Assembly (NCBI RefSeq): GCF_034424805.1
Contig: NZ_JAXOUF010000001.1
Coordinates: 744,001 to 808,000 of the forward strand
Reading direction: 5' to 3'
DNA: 64,000 bases
DNA from: Labrys sedimenti
Lineage (GTDB): Bacteria; Pseudomonadota; Alphaproteobacteria; Rhizobiales; Labraceae
Shown here: piece after piece, positions 20,620 to 28,745 of the stretch
Numbering within the stretch: position 1 is the first letter of the stretch
How the letters are laid out: each line of letters begins with the position of its first letter
Translations under genes and position numbers: made by a program
The notes under the pieces: generated by a model
Seen by the model: the letters and a program-made list of their open reading frames with translations, nothing else
The model's database searches: none
Told to the model about the DNA's origin: nothing

Positions 20620-21767
20620 ATACTTCGACACCGACGACCGCCGGCGAGGTCTCCTTCGCCATCCATGCCACCGAGGGTGCCGCTCGCACCGGCGCCCTGC
20701 ATCTGGGGCGCGGCAGCGTGCGCACACCGGCCTTCATGCCGGTCGGCACCGCCGGTACGGTCAAGGCGATGTATATCGACCAGGTCAAGGACCTCGGCGC
20801 CGACATCATCCTCGGCAACACCTATCACCTCATGCTGCGCCCCGGCGCCGAGCGGGTCGCTGCGTTCGGCGGCCTGCACGAATTCTCGCGCTGGCAGGGC
20901 CCGATCCTCACCGATTCCGGCGGTTTCCAGGTGATGTCGCTGGCTGGACTGCGCAAGCTCGACAAGAACGGCGTCACCTTCCGCAGCCATATCGACGGCT
21001 CCTCCCATCGCCTCACGCCCGAGCGCTCGGTCGAAATCCAGACCCTGCTCGATTCCGACATCATCATGCAGCTCGATGAATGCGTGCGCCTGCCTTCGAC
21101 CCGTAAGGATATCGAGCGCGCCATGCGGCTGTCGCTCGATTGGGCCGAGCGCTCGAAGCGCGCCTTCGGCACCCAGCCCGGCAAGGCGATCTTCGGCATC
21201 GTGCAGGGCGGCGACATTCCCGATCTGCGCATTGCCTCTGCGCAGGCGCTGGCTGGCATGGACTTCCCCGGCTACGCTGTCGGAGGGCTCGCCGTCGGCG
21301 AACCGCAGGCCGTGATGCTGGAGATGATCGAAACGGTTGAGCCGCATCTGCCGCGCGAAAAGCCGCGTTATCTCATGGGTGTCGGCACACCGGACGATCT
21401 GATCGAAAGCGTATCGCGCGGCATCGACATGTTCGATTGCGTCATGCCGACCCGTGCCGGGCGCCATGGCCTGGCCTATTCGCGTTTCGGCAAGGTCAAT
21501 CTCAAGAATGCCCGCCATGCCGAGGATCCGCGCCCGCTGGACGAGGCCTCGTCCTGTCCCGCCGCGCGCGACTACAGCCGCGCCTATCTGCACCATCTCA
21601 CCAAGGCCAACGAGATCCTCGGCATGATGCTGCTGACCTGGATCAACCTGGCTTACTACCAGGAGCTGATGGCCGGCATGCGCGCCGCCATCGCCGAAGG
21701 GCGCTTTGCCGAGTTCAAGGCCGAAACCAAGGAAAATTGGGCCCGGGGCGATATCGCCAGGCTGTAG
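20601..21767 (+). CDS. tgt: tRNA-guanine transglycosylase
   Basis: The 388-residue enzyme exchanges guanine 34 of GUN-anticodon tRNAs for the queuosine precursor preQ1, which QueA then modifies. The general acid Asp105 lies in TDSGGFQ and the nucleophile Asp279 in FDCVMPTRAGRHG. The usual zinc site C-x-C-x2-C is altered: the sequence SSCPAARDYSRAYLHH keeps one Cys (319) and the His but has Ala where the third Cys is expected. I remember similar sequences from other rhizobia, so this is probably a lineage trait rather than damage. A second ATG at 20613 is an alternative start that would avoid most of the overlap with queA. Confidence 0.96.
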   Translation: MAGAMLNTSTPTTAGEVSFAIHATEGAARTGALHLGRGSVRTPAFMPVGTAGTVKAMYIDQVKDLGADIILGNTYHLMLRPGAERVAAFGGLHEFSRWQGPILTDSGGFQVMSLAGLRKLDKNGVTFRSHIDGSSHRLTPERSVEIQTLLDSDIIMQLDECVRLPSTRKDIERAMRLSLDWAERSKRAFGTQPGKAIFGIVQGGDIPDLRIASAQALAGMDFPGYAVGGLAVGEPQAVMLEMIETVEPHLPREKPRYLMGVGTPDDLIESVSRGIDMFDCVMPTRAGRHGLAYSRFGKVNLKNARHAEDPRPLDEASSCPAARDYSRAYLHHLTKANEILGMMLLTWINLAYYQELMAGMRAAIAEGRFAEFKAETKENWARGDIARL

Positions 21768-21773
21768 GCTCCT

Positions 21774-21850
21774 GGTGTGCCGATCTTCAGACCGGCACGG
21801 CACCGCAGCGTCCTCTGAGCGAAGATTGCCGATCTGAAGATCGGCACACC
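21774..21850. repeat. Nested palindromic repeat pair after tgt
   Basis: The arms 21774-21797 and 21827-21850 are reverse complements over 24 bases with one mismatch; the outer 17 bases match exactly. Each arm is itself nearly a palindrome of the form TGCCGATC-TTCA-GATCGGCA. The structure lies a few bases past the tgt stop and could also stop transcription, although no T-run follows. Confidence 0.8.
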
Positions 21851-21906
21851 CGGAAAAGCGACCTCTATCCTCCGGCCCAAGCTCTTGCCTGTTTCTATTG
21901 TCGCAT

Positions 21907-21930
21907 ATACCCTACCCCCCTATGCTATGG
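21907..21930 (+). promoter_or_regulatory. Operator of the DmeR/RcnR-type repressor
   Basis: The sequence reads ATA-CCC-TA-CCCCCC-TA-TGC-TAT: a run of six C flanked by TA on both sides and by symmetric ATA/TAT outer steps. RcnR/DmeR-type repressors bind a C/G tract inside such an A/T inverted repeat. The site ends where the Shine-Dalgarno GGAGG of dmeR begins, so binding should silence the dmeR-dmeF transcript. The match to the general operator form is visible; the actual promoter position is inferred. Confidence 0.75.
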
Positions 21931-21938
21931 AGGATGCC

Positions 21939-22214
21939 ATGAGCCACACGATCCAGGAAAAGGCCAAGTTGTTGGCACGGGTCCGCCGCATCAAGGGGCA
22001 GGTCGAGGCGATCGAGCGGGCGCTGGAGAATGAACTGGGCTGCGATCCCATCATGCACATGCTGGCCGGGGTGAGGGGGTCTATCGCCGGCATGATGGCC
22101 GAGGTCATCGAGGACCATGTCCGCGACCACATCATGATGCCTGGCCTGGACGAAGCGGGCCGTCGTGAAGCCGCCGAGCATCTGATCGACGTCGTGAGGA
22201 GCTATCTGAAATGA
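21939..22214 (+). CDS. dmeR: Ni/Co-sensing repressor, RcnR/DmeR type (CsoR family)
   Basis: The 91-residue all-helical protein begins MSHTIQEKAKLLARVRRIKG, the N-terminus shared by RcnR and FrmR. The four RcnR metal ligands occur at the expected places: His3, Cys35, His60 and His64, together with the free N-terminus. This set senses nickel and cobalt. Metal binding should release the operator just upstream and allow expression of dmeF, whose ATG overlaps this gene's stop (ATGA). The ATG at 21939, nine bases after GGAGG, is the start; two earlier in-frame candidates lie in the operator region. Confidence 0.92.
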   Translation: MSHTIQEKAKLLARVRRIKGQVEAIERALENELGCDPIMHMLAGVRGSIAGMMAEVIEDHVRDHIMMPGLDEAGRREAAEHLIDVVRSYLK

Positions 22215-23449
22215 CCATGCCCACCGCCAATGCTCCCTTCGAGCACAGCCATGTCTTCCTCGGCGCCGATCACGATTCCAACGAACGCCGGACCTGGGCC
22301 GTCATCATCCTTTGCGTGGCAATGATGGGCCTGGAGATCGTCGGCGGCGCCATCTATGGCTCGATCGCGCTGATGGCGGACGGCCTGCATATGTCGACTC
22401 ATGCGGGCGCCCTGCTGTTGACGGCGTTGGCCTACCGTTACGCGCGCCGGCATGCCTTCGATCGGCGCTTCACCTTCGGCACCGGCAAGGTCGGCGACCT
22501 CGCCGGCTATACCAGCGCCGTCATCCTGGCGATGATCGCGCTGCTGATCGCCTATGAAGCCGTGATGCGCCTGCTGGCCCCGGTGCCGATCGACTACGGC
22601 CAAGCCATCGCCATTGCAGTGCTGGGCTTGGGCGTCAACATCGCCAGCGTATGGCTGCTCAACGGAGGCGGCCATCACCATCATCACCACGCGCATGGGC
22701 ATGGACATGATCACGGCGACCATCACCATCACGAGGAAGCACGTCGCCTGTCGACGGCATCCGGCTCGCTCGAACTGAGTATTTTCGAGGAAGGCGTCCC
22801 GCCACGTTTCCGCCTGCGGTCCCTGCAAGGCCCCATGCCGGAAGCGGCCACAGTCAGCCTGAAGATCATTCGGGAGGATGGAACGAGACAGCGTTTCATC
22901 TTCACGGACCACGACACCTATCTGGAATCGCAGGAAGAAATCCCCGAGCCCCATGCTTTCGCCGTCAGGCTCGATCTCGGTGGCGAGCGGCTGACCACGG
23001 CCTTCGCGGAAGCACATACCCATAGCGGGCACCATGACAACAACATGCGATCGGCCATTGCCCATGTCATGGCGGACGCGGCGGTTTCCGTGTTGGTGAT
23101 CGTCGGCCTCCTGCTCGGTCTGCTGGCCGGTTGGGGCTGGATGGACCCGGTCGCCGGCCTGGTCGGCGCCACGGTCATCCTCAGTTGGTCCTATACGCTG
23201 ATCCGCGACACCGGCGGCATCCTGGTCGACATGCTGCCCGACCGCCGGCTGGCGGACGCCATGCGCCGGACGATCGAGGAGGAGGGCGACAAGGTCGCGG
23301 ACCTGCATCTGTGGCGGCTCGGCCCCGGCCATCTCGGCGCCATCCTGTCGATCGCCTCGGCCCATCCCAGGGAACCGGACTTTTATCGCGGCAAGCTGGC
23401 AATGTTTCCTTCCCTCTCGCATGTCACGATTGAGGTTCAGCCTCGATAG
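22211..23449 (+). CDS. dmeF: CDF-family Co2+/Ni2+ exporter DmeF
   Basis: The 412-residue cation diffusion facilitator has six membrane segments. The metal site motif is visible in helix 2 (IALMADGLHMSTHAGAL) and helix 5 (HVMADAAVSV, with D). A cytoplasmic His-rich loop of mostly His, Gly and Asp covers residues 155-174, followed by an extra soluble segment (about 185-275) between helices 4 and 5 as in DmeF-type transporters; the C-terminal domain is of the usual ferredoxin-like kind. It exports cobalt and nickel from the cytoplasm in exchange for protons. It overlaps dmeR by four bases and is controlled by it. Confidence 0.92.
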   Translation: MTMPTANAPFEHSHVFLGADHDSNERRTWAVIILCVAMMGLEIVGGAIYGSIALMADGLHMSTHAGALLLTALAYRYARRHAFDRRFTFGTGKVGDLAGYTSAVILAMIALLIAYEAVMRLLAPVPIDYGQAIAIAVLGLGVNIASVWLLNGGGHHHHHHAHGHGHDHGDHHHHEEARRLSTASGSLELSIFEEGVPPRFRLRSLQGPMPEAATVSLKIIREDGTRQRFIFTDHDTYLESQEEIPEPHAFAVRLDLGGERLTTAFAEAHTHSGHHDNNMRSAIAHVMADAAVSVLVIVGLLLGLLAGWGWMDPVAGLVGATVILSWSYTLIRDTGGILVDMLPDRRLADAMRRTIEEEGDKVADLHLWRLGPGHLGAILSIASAHPREPDFYRGKLAMFPSLSHVTIEVQPR

Positions 23450-23528
23450 ATCCATCGATCGCGATCGGGCGGATGCTGGGGCCACTGCAGGCATTGCAAA
23501 GGCCGGCTCGACAAAACAAGCTTTGGAG

Positions 23529-23993
23529 ATGCGCTTGCATCTGGGCACGGGAGGCTTGCCAGTGGGATTGTTGACGGATGTGCTGATCGCAGACGCTGCC
23601 GAGGCCAAGCTGATCTGCGAAATCTGACCTCGGGAGAGGCGCTGGCCTGCCATCGAGACCAAGGGCCTCGACAACAGCAAGTTCGCAGCCCTGGCGGCGG
23701 CATGGGGCGATCACGAACTGTCCGACGCTCTGGAGAGCGGCGGGTACATCGCCGCGACGCGCAGCGATGAGGGGCCATGGGTCTTCGTATTTCCGGACTC
23801 CTTTCGGGATCGGATCGCGGCAATAGAGCCGGCGCGAATTCCTGAAGTCGCCAAGGCATGGTCGGGCCAGCGAGAACTCGAGCTCGATGGCTGGAAGGCC
23901 GATGATCTCGATGGCCCTTTGCTTCAATTGCGCGAGTTTGCCGCGCGTACCGTCAAGCAAGGCAAATCCCTGCTGCTCTGGATGAGCCTGTGA
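23529..23993 (+). pseudogene. Hypothetical gene interrupted by one in-frame TGA
   Basis: From the ATG at 23529 the frame reads 32 codons (containing LLTDVLIADAAEAKLI), meets TGA at 23625-23627, and then stays open in the same frame for 121 more codons to TGA 23991-23993. The second part looks like a real protein: GPWVFVFPDSFRDRI, LDGWKADDL and a C-terminal GKSLLLWMSL. There is no good start codon with a ribosome binding site after the internal stop. I therefore read it as one gene of about 154 codons broken by a single nonsense change. I recall similar uncharacterised proteins from rhizobia but cannot name a family. Read-through or selenocysteine use is unlikely; no selenocysteine machinery or insertion element is seen. 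Confidence 0.5.
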
Positions 23994-24130
23994 AAGTCGG
24001 GAGCCGGTAACGCGCCGATCACGATCGCGCACATCGATTTTACCTCCGATCTTACGTGATCGTGAGAAACATCCATCCCTGCAAGGGCGTATAAGGAAAG
24101 TAAGTCCACGCCCATCGACCAGGGAAGATC

Positions 24131-25072
24131 ATGCTGATCCGCCACGCCCCCGACCTCACCGAGGCCCATGTCACGCCGAAGCAGGCCTATGTCGACCGCA
24201 GGCATTTTCTCGCCGGTATTGGAGCCGTCGCCGGCGCCGCCCTTCTGCCTGTCTCGGCCGAGGCGGCCAAGCTGTCGGGAGCCAAGAGCGCCTATTCCAC
24301 CGACGAGAAGCAGACCAGTCTGGAAGACGTCTCCAGCTACAATAATTTCTACGAGTTCGGCACCGACAAGTCCGATCCAGCCGCCTATGCCGGCAAGCTG
24401 ACCACCACGCCCTGGAGCATCAAGGTCGACGGGCTCGTCAACAAGCCGGCGACCTATGCGCTGGAGGACTTCGTCAAGCCCTATCGCCTCGAGGAACGCA
24501 TCTACCGCCATCGCTGCGTCGAGGCTTGGTCGATGGTGGTCCCCTGGCTTGGTTTCGCGCTCGCCGACGTGATCAAGAAGGCGGAACCGCAGGGCGCTGC
24601 CAAGTTCGTGGCTTTCGAAACGCTGGTGCGGCCCTCGGAGATGCCGGGCCAGTCGGCCTTCTTTCCGGCCCTGAAGTGGCCCTATGTCGAGGGCTTACGT
24701 CTCGACGAGGCGCTCAACCCGCTCACCATCCTCGCTGTCGGCCTCTATGGCGAAACTCTGCCCAACCAGAACGGCGCACCGCTACGCCTGATCGTGCCCT
24801 GGAAATACGGCTTCAAGGGTATTAAGTCGATCGTGCGCATCAGCCTGGTCGAGAAGCAGCCGGCCACCTCGTGGAACCTGGAGAACTCGAGCGAGTACGG
24901 CTTCTATTCCAACGTCAACCCGGAGGTCGATCACCCGCGCTGGAGCCAGGCGAGCGAGCGGCGCATCGGTGCAGGCCTGCTGGCCGGCCGGCAGCCGACC
25001 TTGATGTTCAACGGCTATGGCGAGCAGGTAGCCGCAATGTATGCCGGCATGGATCTGAAGGCCAACTACTGA
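24131..25072 (+). CDS. msrP: Periplasmic methionine sulfoxide reductase catalytic subunit MsrP
   Basis: The 313-residue molybdopterin enzyme reduces methionine sulfoxide in periplasmic proteins. A Tat signal is seen as DRRHFLAGIGAVAGAALL (about residues 22-39). The molybdenum-ligating cysteine lies in YRHRCVEAWSMVVPW (near residue 130), and the sulfite-oxidase-like fold continues with PWKYGFKGIKSI. It receives electrons from MsrQ, whose gene begins inside this gene's stop codon (TGATG). The pair repairs envelope proteins damaged by oxidants such as hypochlorous acid. Confidence 0.97.
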   Translation: MLIRHAPDLTEAHVTPKQAYVDRRHFLAGIGAVAGAALLPVSAEAAKLSGAKSAYSTDEKQTSLEDVSSYNNFYEFGTDKSDPAAYAGKLTTTPWSIKVDGLVNKPATYALEDFVKPYRLEERIYRHRCVEAWSMVVPWLGFALADVIKKAEPQGAAKFVAFETLVRPSEMPGQSAFFPALKWPYVEGLRLDEALNPLTILAVGLYGETLPNQNGAPLRLIVPWKYGFKGIKSIVRISLVEKQPATSWNLENSSEYGFYSNVNPEVDHPRWSQASERRIGAGLLAGRQPTLMFNGYGEQVAAMYAGMDLKANY

Positions 25073-25701
25073 TGCAACCCTCGCGCGCCAGCCTGCAAGC
25101 CGTGCTCAAATGGCTCATCTACGTCGTCGGCATGCTGCCGGCCGTGTGGTTGTTCTATCTCGCCTTCACCGGGCGTATCGGCGCAGATCCCGTCGCACAG
25201 CTCGAATGGGGACTGGGGCTGTGGGCCCTGCGCTTCCTGATTGCCTGTCTCTGCATCACGCCGCTGCGCCAACTTCTGCGCATCAACCTCTTGCGCTATC
25301 GGCGTGCGCTCGGTCTGGTGGCCTTCTATTACGTGCTGCTGCACCTGAGCGTCTGGCTCTGGCTCGACCGTGGACTCGATCTCCATGCGGCCGTTCAGGA
25401 CATCCTGCGCCGGCCTTACATCACCATCGGCATGGCAGCCTTCACTTTGCTCGTACCCCTGGCACTGACGTCGACGAATTGGTCGATCCGCAAGCTTGGC
25501 GGCAAGGCCTGGTCGAAATTGCACAAGCTCGTCTATCCCGCCATCGCGCTCGGAGCGCTGCATTTCATCATGATCAAGAAGGTCTGGCTGATCGAGCCGA
25601 TGGTCTATGCGGTGATCGTGCTTGTGCTGCTGGCCTGGCGCCTGTTGTGGCCGCTGATCGGCAACCGTCGCCCAAACGCAAGGCGGGTTGCGTCAACCTA
25701 A
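25072..25701 (+). CDS. msrQ: Heme-binding membrane subunit MsrQ
   Basis: The 209-residue membrane protein belongs to the ferric-reductase-like transmembrane family. It has six hydrophobic segments and the histidines that carry b-type heme, for example in YYVLLHLSVWLWL, KLHKLVYP and ALHFIMI, plus ITPLRQLLRINLLRYRRALG after helix 2. It passes electrons from the quinone pool or flavin reductase to MsrP in the periplasm. Its ATG overlaps the msrP stop by one base, so the two are translationally coupled. An upstream open frame in this phase is only a shadow of msrP. Confidence 0.96.
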   Translation: MQPSRASLQAVLKWLIYVVGMLPAVWLFYLAFTGRIGADPVAQLEWGLGLWALRFLIACLCITPLRQLLRINLLRYRRALGLVAFYYVLLHLSVWLWLDRGLDLHAAVQDILRRPYITIGMAAFTLLVPLALTSTNWSIRKLGGKAWSKLHKLVYPAIALGALHFIMIKKVWLIEPMVYAVIVLVLLAWRLLWPLIGNRRPNARRVAST

Positions 25702-26044
25702 TACAAGCGACGGCACCATCCGACTGCCGCCACCTTCTCCTCAAAAGGAGAGGGGCAGTGCATTCGATCGGGCTCACTGCGGCCGAAAAAATCGGTTGCT
25801 TCGGTGCGAATCTCCACCTATCTTGCGCTTCCCGGTTCACACTCAGCATGAGGGAGAATTGCATGACCACATTTCTGATTCTCGCTCACGTGTCGAACGC
25901 TCGGCCATATGAGATCCTGACGCGTTAGGTCGCGTCCTTTTCTCCCGAACACTCTCCGGGTCTTTTTCCTGAACATATTTTGCGTCGCACTTTTGTGCGC
26001 GCCTTGCATTTTGGAGACGGCGCGGGGCTGCGCCGGTTACCCCC
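25702..26044. other. Intergenic region between msrQ and the ABC exporter
   Basis: These 343 bases hold no supported gene. At 25735-25758 a fragment resembles half of the palindromic repeat found at 44411-44560 (CACCTTCTCC...GGAGAGGGG). A 21-codon frame (25863-25928) begins with ATG after a GGGAGA, but it has no recognisable character. The stretch before the exporter is T- and C-rich. Confidence 0.5.
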
Positions 26045-27838
26045 ATGACTCTTTCTCGCAAAGAGCCTGGCCGCAATCCCATGGCGGCTGTGCTTGGATT
26101 CACTTTTGATCACTGGCGAACCCAGGCCGATCTCGTCGCCCTGATCGTGGTCGCCGTCGGCGTGGCGACGGTGGCCGAAGTGGTCGTCCCGATCTATGCC
26201 GGCCAGATGGTCGATGCCGTCACCACCGGCCTTGGTGGAGCAAGCGAGGCCTGGTGGGCGCTTGGCGCCATGCTGGTCCTCGGTGCGGTTGCCGTGGGCT
26301 GCCGGCAGCTGTTCTTCTATGCCATCACCATCCTGACCACACGGATGATGAGCACGATCGCCCGCGAAGCGTTCGCGCGGGTGCAGCGTTTCTCCACCGA
26401 CTGGCACGCCAACAATTTCGCAGGCTCGACGGTCAGGCGCATCACCCGCGGCATGTGGGCACTCGACATGCTCAACGATACGCTGCTGGTGGCCATCCTT
26501 CCCTCCATCCTCGTCCTGCTCGGCTCGACGGTGGTGCTGGCGACGGTCTGGCCGATGCTGGGCCTGGTAGTGCTCATCGGCTCCATCGCCTTCGTGGCGA
26601 TGACGGTGGTACTGTCGGTGAACTATGTCGCGCCGGCGGCGCGCCTGGCCAATAGCTGGGATACGCGCGTAGGCGGTGCTCTCGCCGATGCCGTCACCTG
26701 CAACGCGGTGGTGAAAGCCTTCGGCGGCGAAACGCGCGAGGATGCCCGGCTGACGGCCGTGCTGGCCAAATGGCGCTCGCGCACCAATCGCACCTGGATG
26801 CGCGGCACCAATGCCGGTACGGCCCAGAACGTGTTCCTGCTGGGGCTGAGGGCCGCGGTGCTGGGCGTGGTGCTGTGGTTATGGGCGCGCGGGCAGGCCG
26901 GCGTTGGTGACGTCGCGCTGGTCCTGACCAGCTATGCCGTGGTCCATGGCTATCTGCGCGACATCGGCATGCATATCCACAACCTCCAGCGGTCGGTGAA
27001 CGACATGGAGGAACTGGTGGCGTTCTACGACCAGCCGATGGGCGTGAAGGACAGGCATGATGCCATGCCGGCCATGATCACGGACGGACGCATCGCCTTC
27101 GAGCATGTCACCTTCCACTATGGCGGCCATGCCGATGCCCTCTATCGCGACTTCTCCGTCGAGATCGGGGCAGGGGAGAAGATCGGCCTGGTGGGCCGGT
27201 CAGGCTCGGGCAAGACCACGTTCGTGAAGCTGATCCAGCGTCTCTACGACGTGAATGCCGGCCGCATCACCATCGACGGCCAGGACATCGCCGACATGAC
27301 GCAGGCCAGCTTGCGCAGCCAGATCGCCATCGTGCAGCAGGAGCCCATCCTGTTCCACCGCTCGCTTGCCGAAAACATCGCCTATGCCCGCCCCGGCGCC
27401 AGCATGGCCGAGATCGAGCACGCGGCAAAGCTCGCCAATGCGCATGCCTTCATCTCGGCCTTGCCCAAGGGCTATGGCACGATGGTGGGCGAACGCGGCG
27501 TAAAGCTGTCCGGCGGAGAGCGCCAGCGCGTGGCGCTCGCCCGGGCCTTCCTGGCGGATGCCCCGGTGCTGATCCTGGACGAGGCGACCTCCAGCCTCGA
27601 TTCGGAATCGGAGCATCTGATCCAGGAGGCGATGGAAAGGTTGATGGCAGGGCGCACCACCATCGTCATCGCCCATCGGCTCTCGACCGTACAGGCGATG
27701 GACCGCATCCTTGTCTTCGACAAGGGCAAGATCGTCGAGGAAGGGGACCATGCCAGCCTGATCCGCCATCCCGACGGCATCTATCGCGGTCTGTTCGAAC
27801 GCCAGGCCCTGGAACTCGCCAAGGGCTGGGCGGCTTAA
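26045..27838 (+). CDS. ABC-type exporter, fused membrane and ATP-binding domains
   Basis: The 597-residue half-transporter has an N-terminal six-helix membrane domain (about residues 25-320) and a C-terminal ATPase domain: Walker A GRSGSGKTT, Q-loop IVQQEPILFHRSLAENI, signature LSGGERQRVALARAFL, Walker B VLILDEATSSLDSESE and the H-loop IVIAHRLST. It resembles MsbA/lipid and multidrug exporters that work as homodimers. The substrate is not predictable. It stands alone; a hairpin follows the stop, and an unknown Cys-rich protein is encoded about 100 bases further on. An internal ATG at residue 13 is an alternative start. Confidence 0.93.
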   Translation: MTLSRKEPGRNPMAAVLGFTFDHWRTQADLVALIVVAVGVATVAEVVVPIYAGQMVDAVTTGLGGASEAWWALGAMLVLGAVAVGCRQLFFYAITILTTRMMSTIAREAFARVQRFSTDWHANNFAGSTVRRITRGMWALDMLNDTLLVAILPSILVLLGSTVVLATVWPMLGLVVLIGSIAFVAMTVVLSVNYVAPAARLANSWDTRVGGALADAVTCNAVVKAFGGETREDARLTAVLAKWRSRTNRTWMRGTNAGTAQNVFLLGLRAAVLGVVLWLWARGQAGVGDVALVLTSYAVVHGYLRDIGMHIHNLQRSVNDMEELVAFYDQPMGVKDRHDAMPAMITDGRIAFEHVTFHYGGHADALYRDFSVEIGAGEKIGLVGRSGSGKTTFVKLIQRLYDVNAGRITIDGQDIADMTQASLRSQIAIVQQEPILFHRSLAENIAYARPGASMAEIEHAAKLANAHAFISALPKGYGTMVGERGVKLSGGERQRVALARAFLADAPVLILDEATSSLDSESEHLIQEAMERLMAGRTTIVIAHRLSTVQAMDRILVFDKGKIVEEGDHASLIRHPDGIYRGLFERQALELAKGWAA

Positions 27839-27855
27839 GACGAAGAGACAAACAG

Positions 27856-27882
27856 GGATGGGGCGCAAGGCGTGCCCCATCC
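27856..27882 (+). terminator. Hairpin after the ABC exporter
   Basis: GGATGGGGC and GCCCCATCC form a perfect 9-bp stem with a 9-base loop, 17 bases past the stop. No T-run follows, so termination is only suggested. Confidence 0.45.
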
Positions 27883-27942
27883 TGACAACCGATCCCTGAC
27901 GAAGCGGTCTGGATAGCGCCTCCGGCAGAGGTCCTCACTTCG

Positions 27943-28704
27943 ATGAATGAAACTCTGCGCACCATCGTCGCCGAGGCCTATGACCTGTTTCCCTCACACC
28001 GTTTCGGGGCGCGGCTGCATAATGTCTGCACGGGTTGTTGTGTTACCGCAGAGGAGCAGGCGCTGCTGATCGGCACGCCGCGCCAGGCCATTCCCGTCCC
28101 GCTGATGCAAGCCTATTATGGTGCGGCATTCAACGGGTGCCTGAGTGCAGAGGAGACCGAGCATTTCCTGCCGCGCTTGCTCGAACTCTCCGCCGAGGGG
28201 TATCAACTCGGCACGGGTGGTTTCGAGTGCAATTTCAATCACCTCGGCACGCGCGGGGCTGACTATCGGCACAATTGGAGCCGGGAGAAGACCGCACTGA
28301 TCGATCGCTATTTCCTGGCTCTGGCCGAATTCTCCTGGCAGGCTGGGCTCCCAAATCCGCAATGGCAATGCCACGCAATCGAAGATGTGTTGTGCGCCAT
28401 TGCACGAGGAAGTGCTCGCCTGCCTCGCATCCTGTCGGCGTGGCAGGCAGACCAGTCCCGGCAAGCGACCATCCGGCTGGCGAACACGATCTCCAATTTG
28501 CATTGGTCAAGGCGCAAAGTCGGCTTCGCCAAACTCACCAACGCCTTCTGGGCCGACGTTCCGGATCAGGAATATCTCTGTGTCGCCTGGCTGTGCAGCC
28601 CTGGCCACTATACCCGTTTCGACACGACCATGAACCAGGAGGAAGACGACGAGGTTTTCGCGCTCCTCTCTCTGGCCCGAGACGTCGTGAGTGCGCCGCC
28701 ATGA
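27943..28704 (+). CDS. Conserved hypothetical protein with an N-terminal CxxCC motif
   Basis: The 253-residue soluble protein is of unknown function. It starts with a helical segment followed by VCTGCCVTAEEQALL (Cys29, 32, 33) and then FLPRLLELSAEGY (about residues 75-87). The layout, an N-terminal CxxC followed by an all-helical body with an LPR-LEL motif, matches a family of uncharacterised proteins I have seen in many proteobacteria. The cysteines could bind a metal. Trp residues are numerous in the second half. The ATG at 27943 follows the exporter by about 100 bases. It is convergent with alaX. Confidence 0.7.
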   Translation: MNETLRTIVAEAYDLFPSHRFGARLHNVCTGCCVTAEEQALLIGTPRQAIPVPLMQAYYGAAFNGCLSAEETEHFLPRLLELSAEGYQLGTGGFECNFNHLGTRGADYRHNWSREKTALIDRYFLALAEFSWQAGLPNPQWQCHAIEDVLCAIARGSARLPRILSAWQADQSRQATIRLANTISNLHWSRRKVGFAKLTNAFWADVPDQEYLCVAWLCSPGHYTRFDTTMNQEEDDEVFALLSLARDVVSAPP

Positions 28705-28745
28705 TCCGACCGTTCGGCATTGCCTGGCCGGCTATGAACGAACCG

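Noticed and set aside
22672..22737. His codon run in dmeF as a simple-sequence repeat
   Set aside because: CAC/CAT codons alternate irregularly and encode the expected metal-binding loop of CDF transporters; it is not a nucleotide-level repeat.
24871..25071. Longer upstream extension of msrQ
   Set aside because: The extra 67 codons are a shadow of msrP in another frame; the ATG at 25072 gives the family N-terminus and the usual one-base overlap.
25863..25928. 21-codon frame with a GGGAGA ahead, upstream of the ABC exporter
   Set aside because: The peptide has no regulatory signature such as repeated codons, there is no attenuator-like structure after it, and the exporter starts more than 100 bases later. 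A chance frame is more likely.
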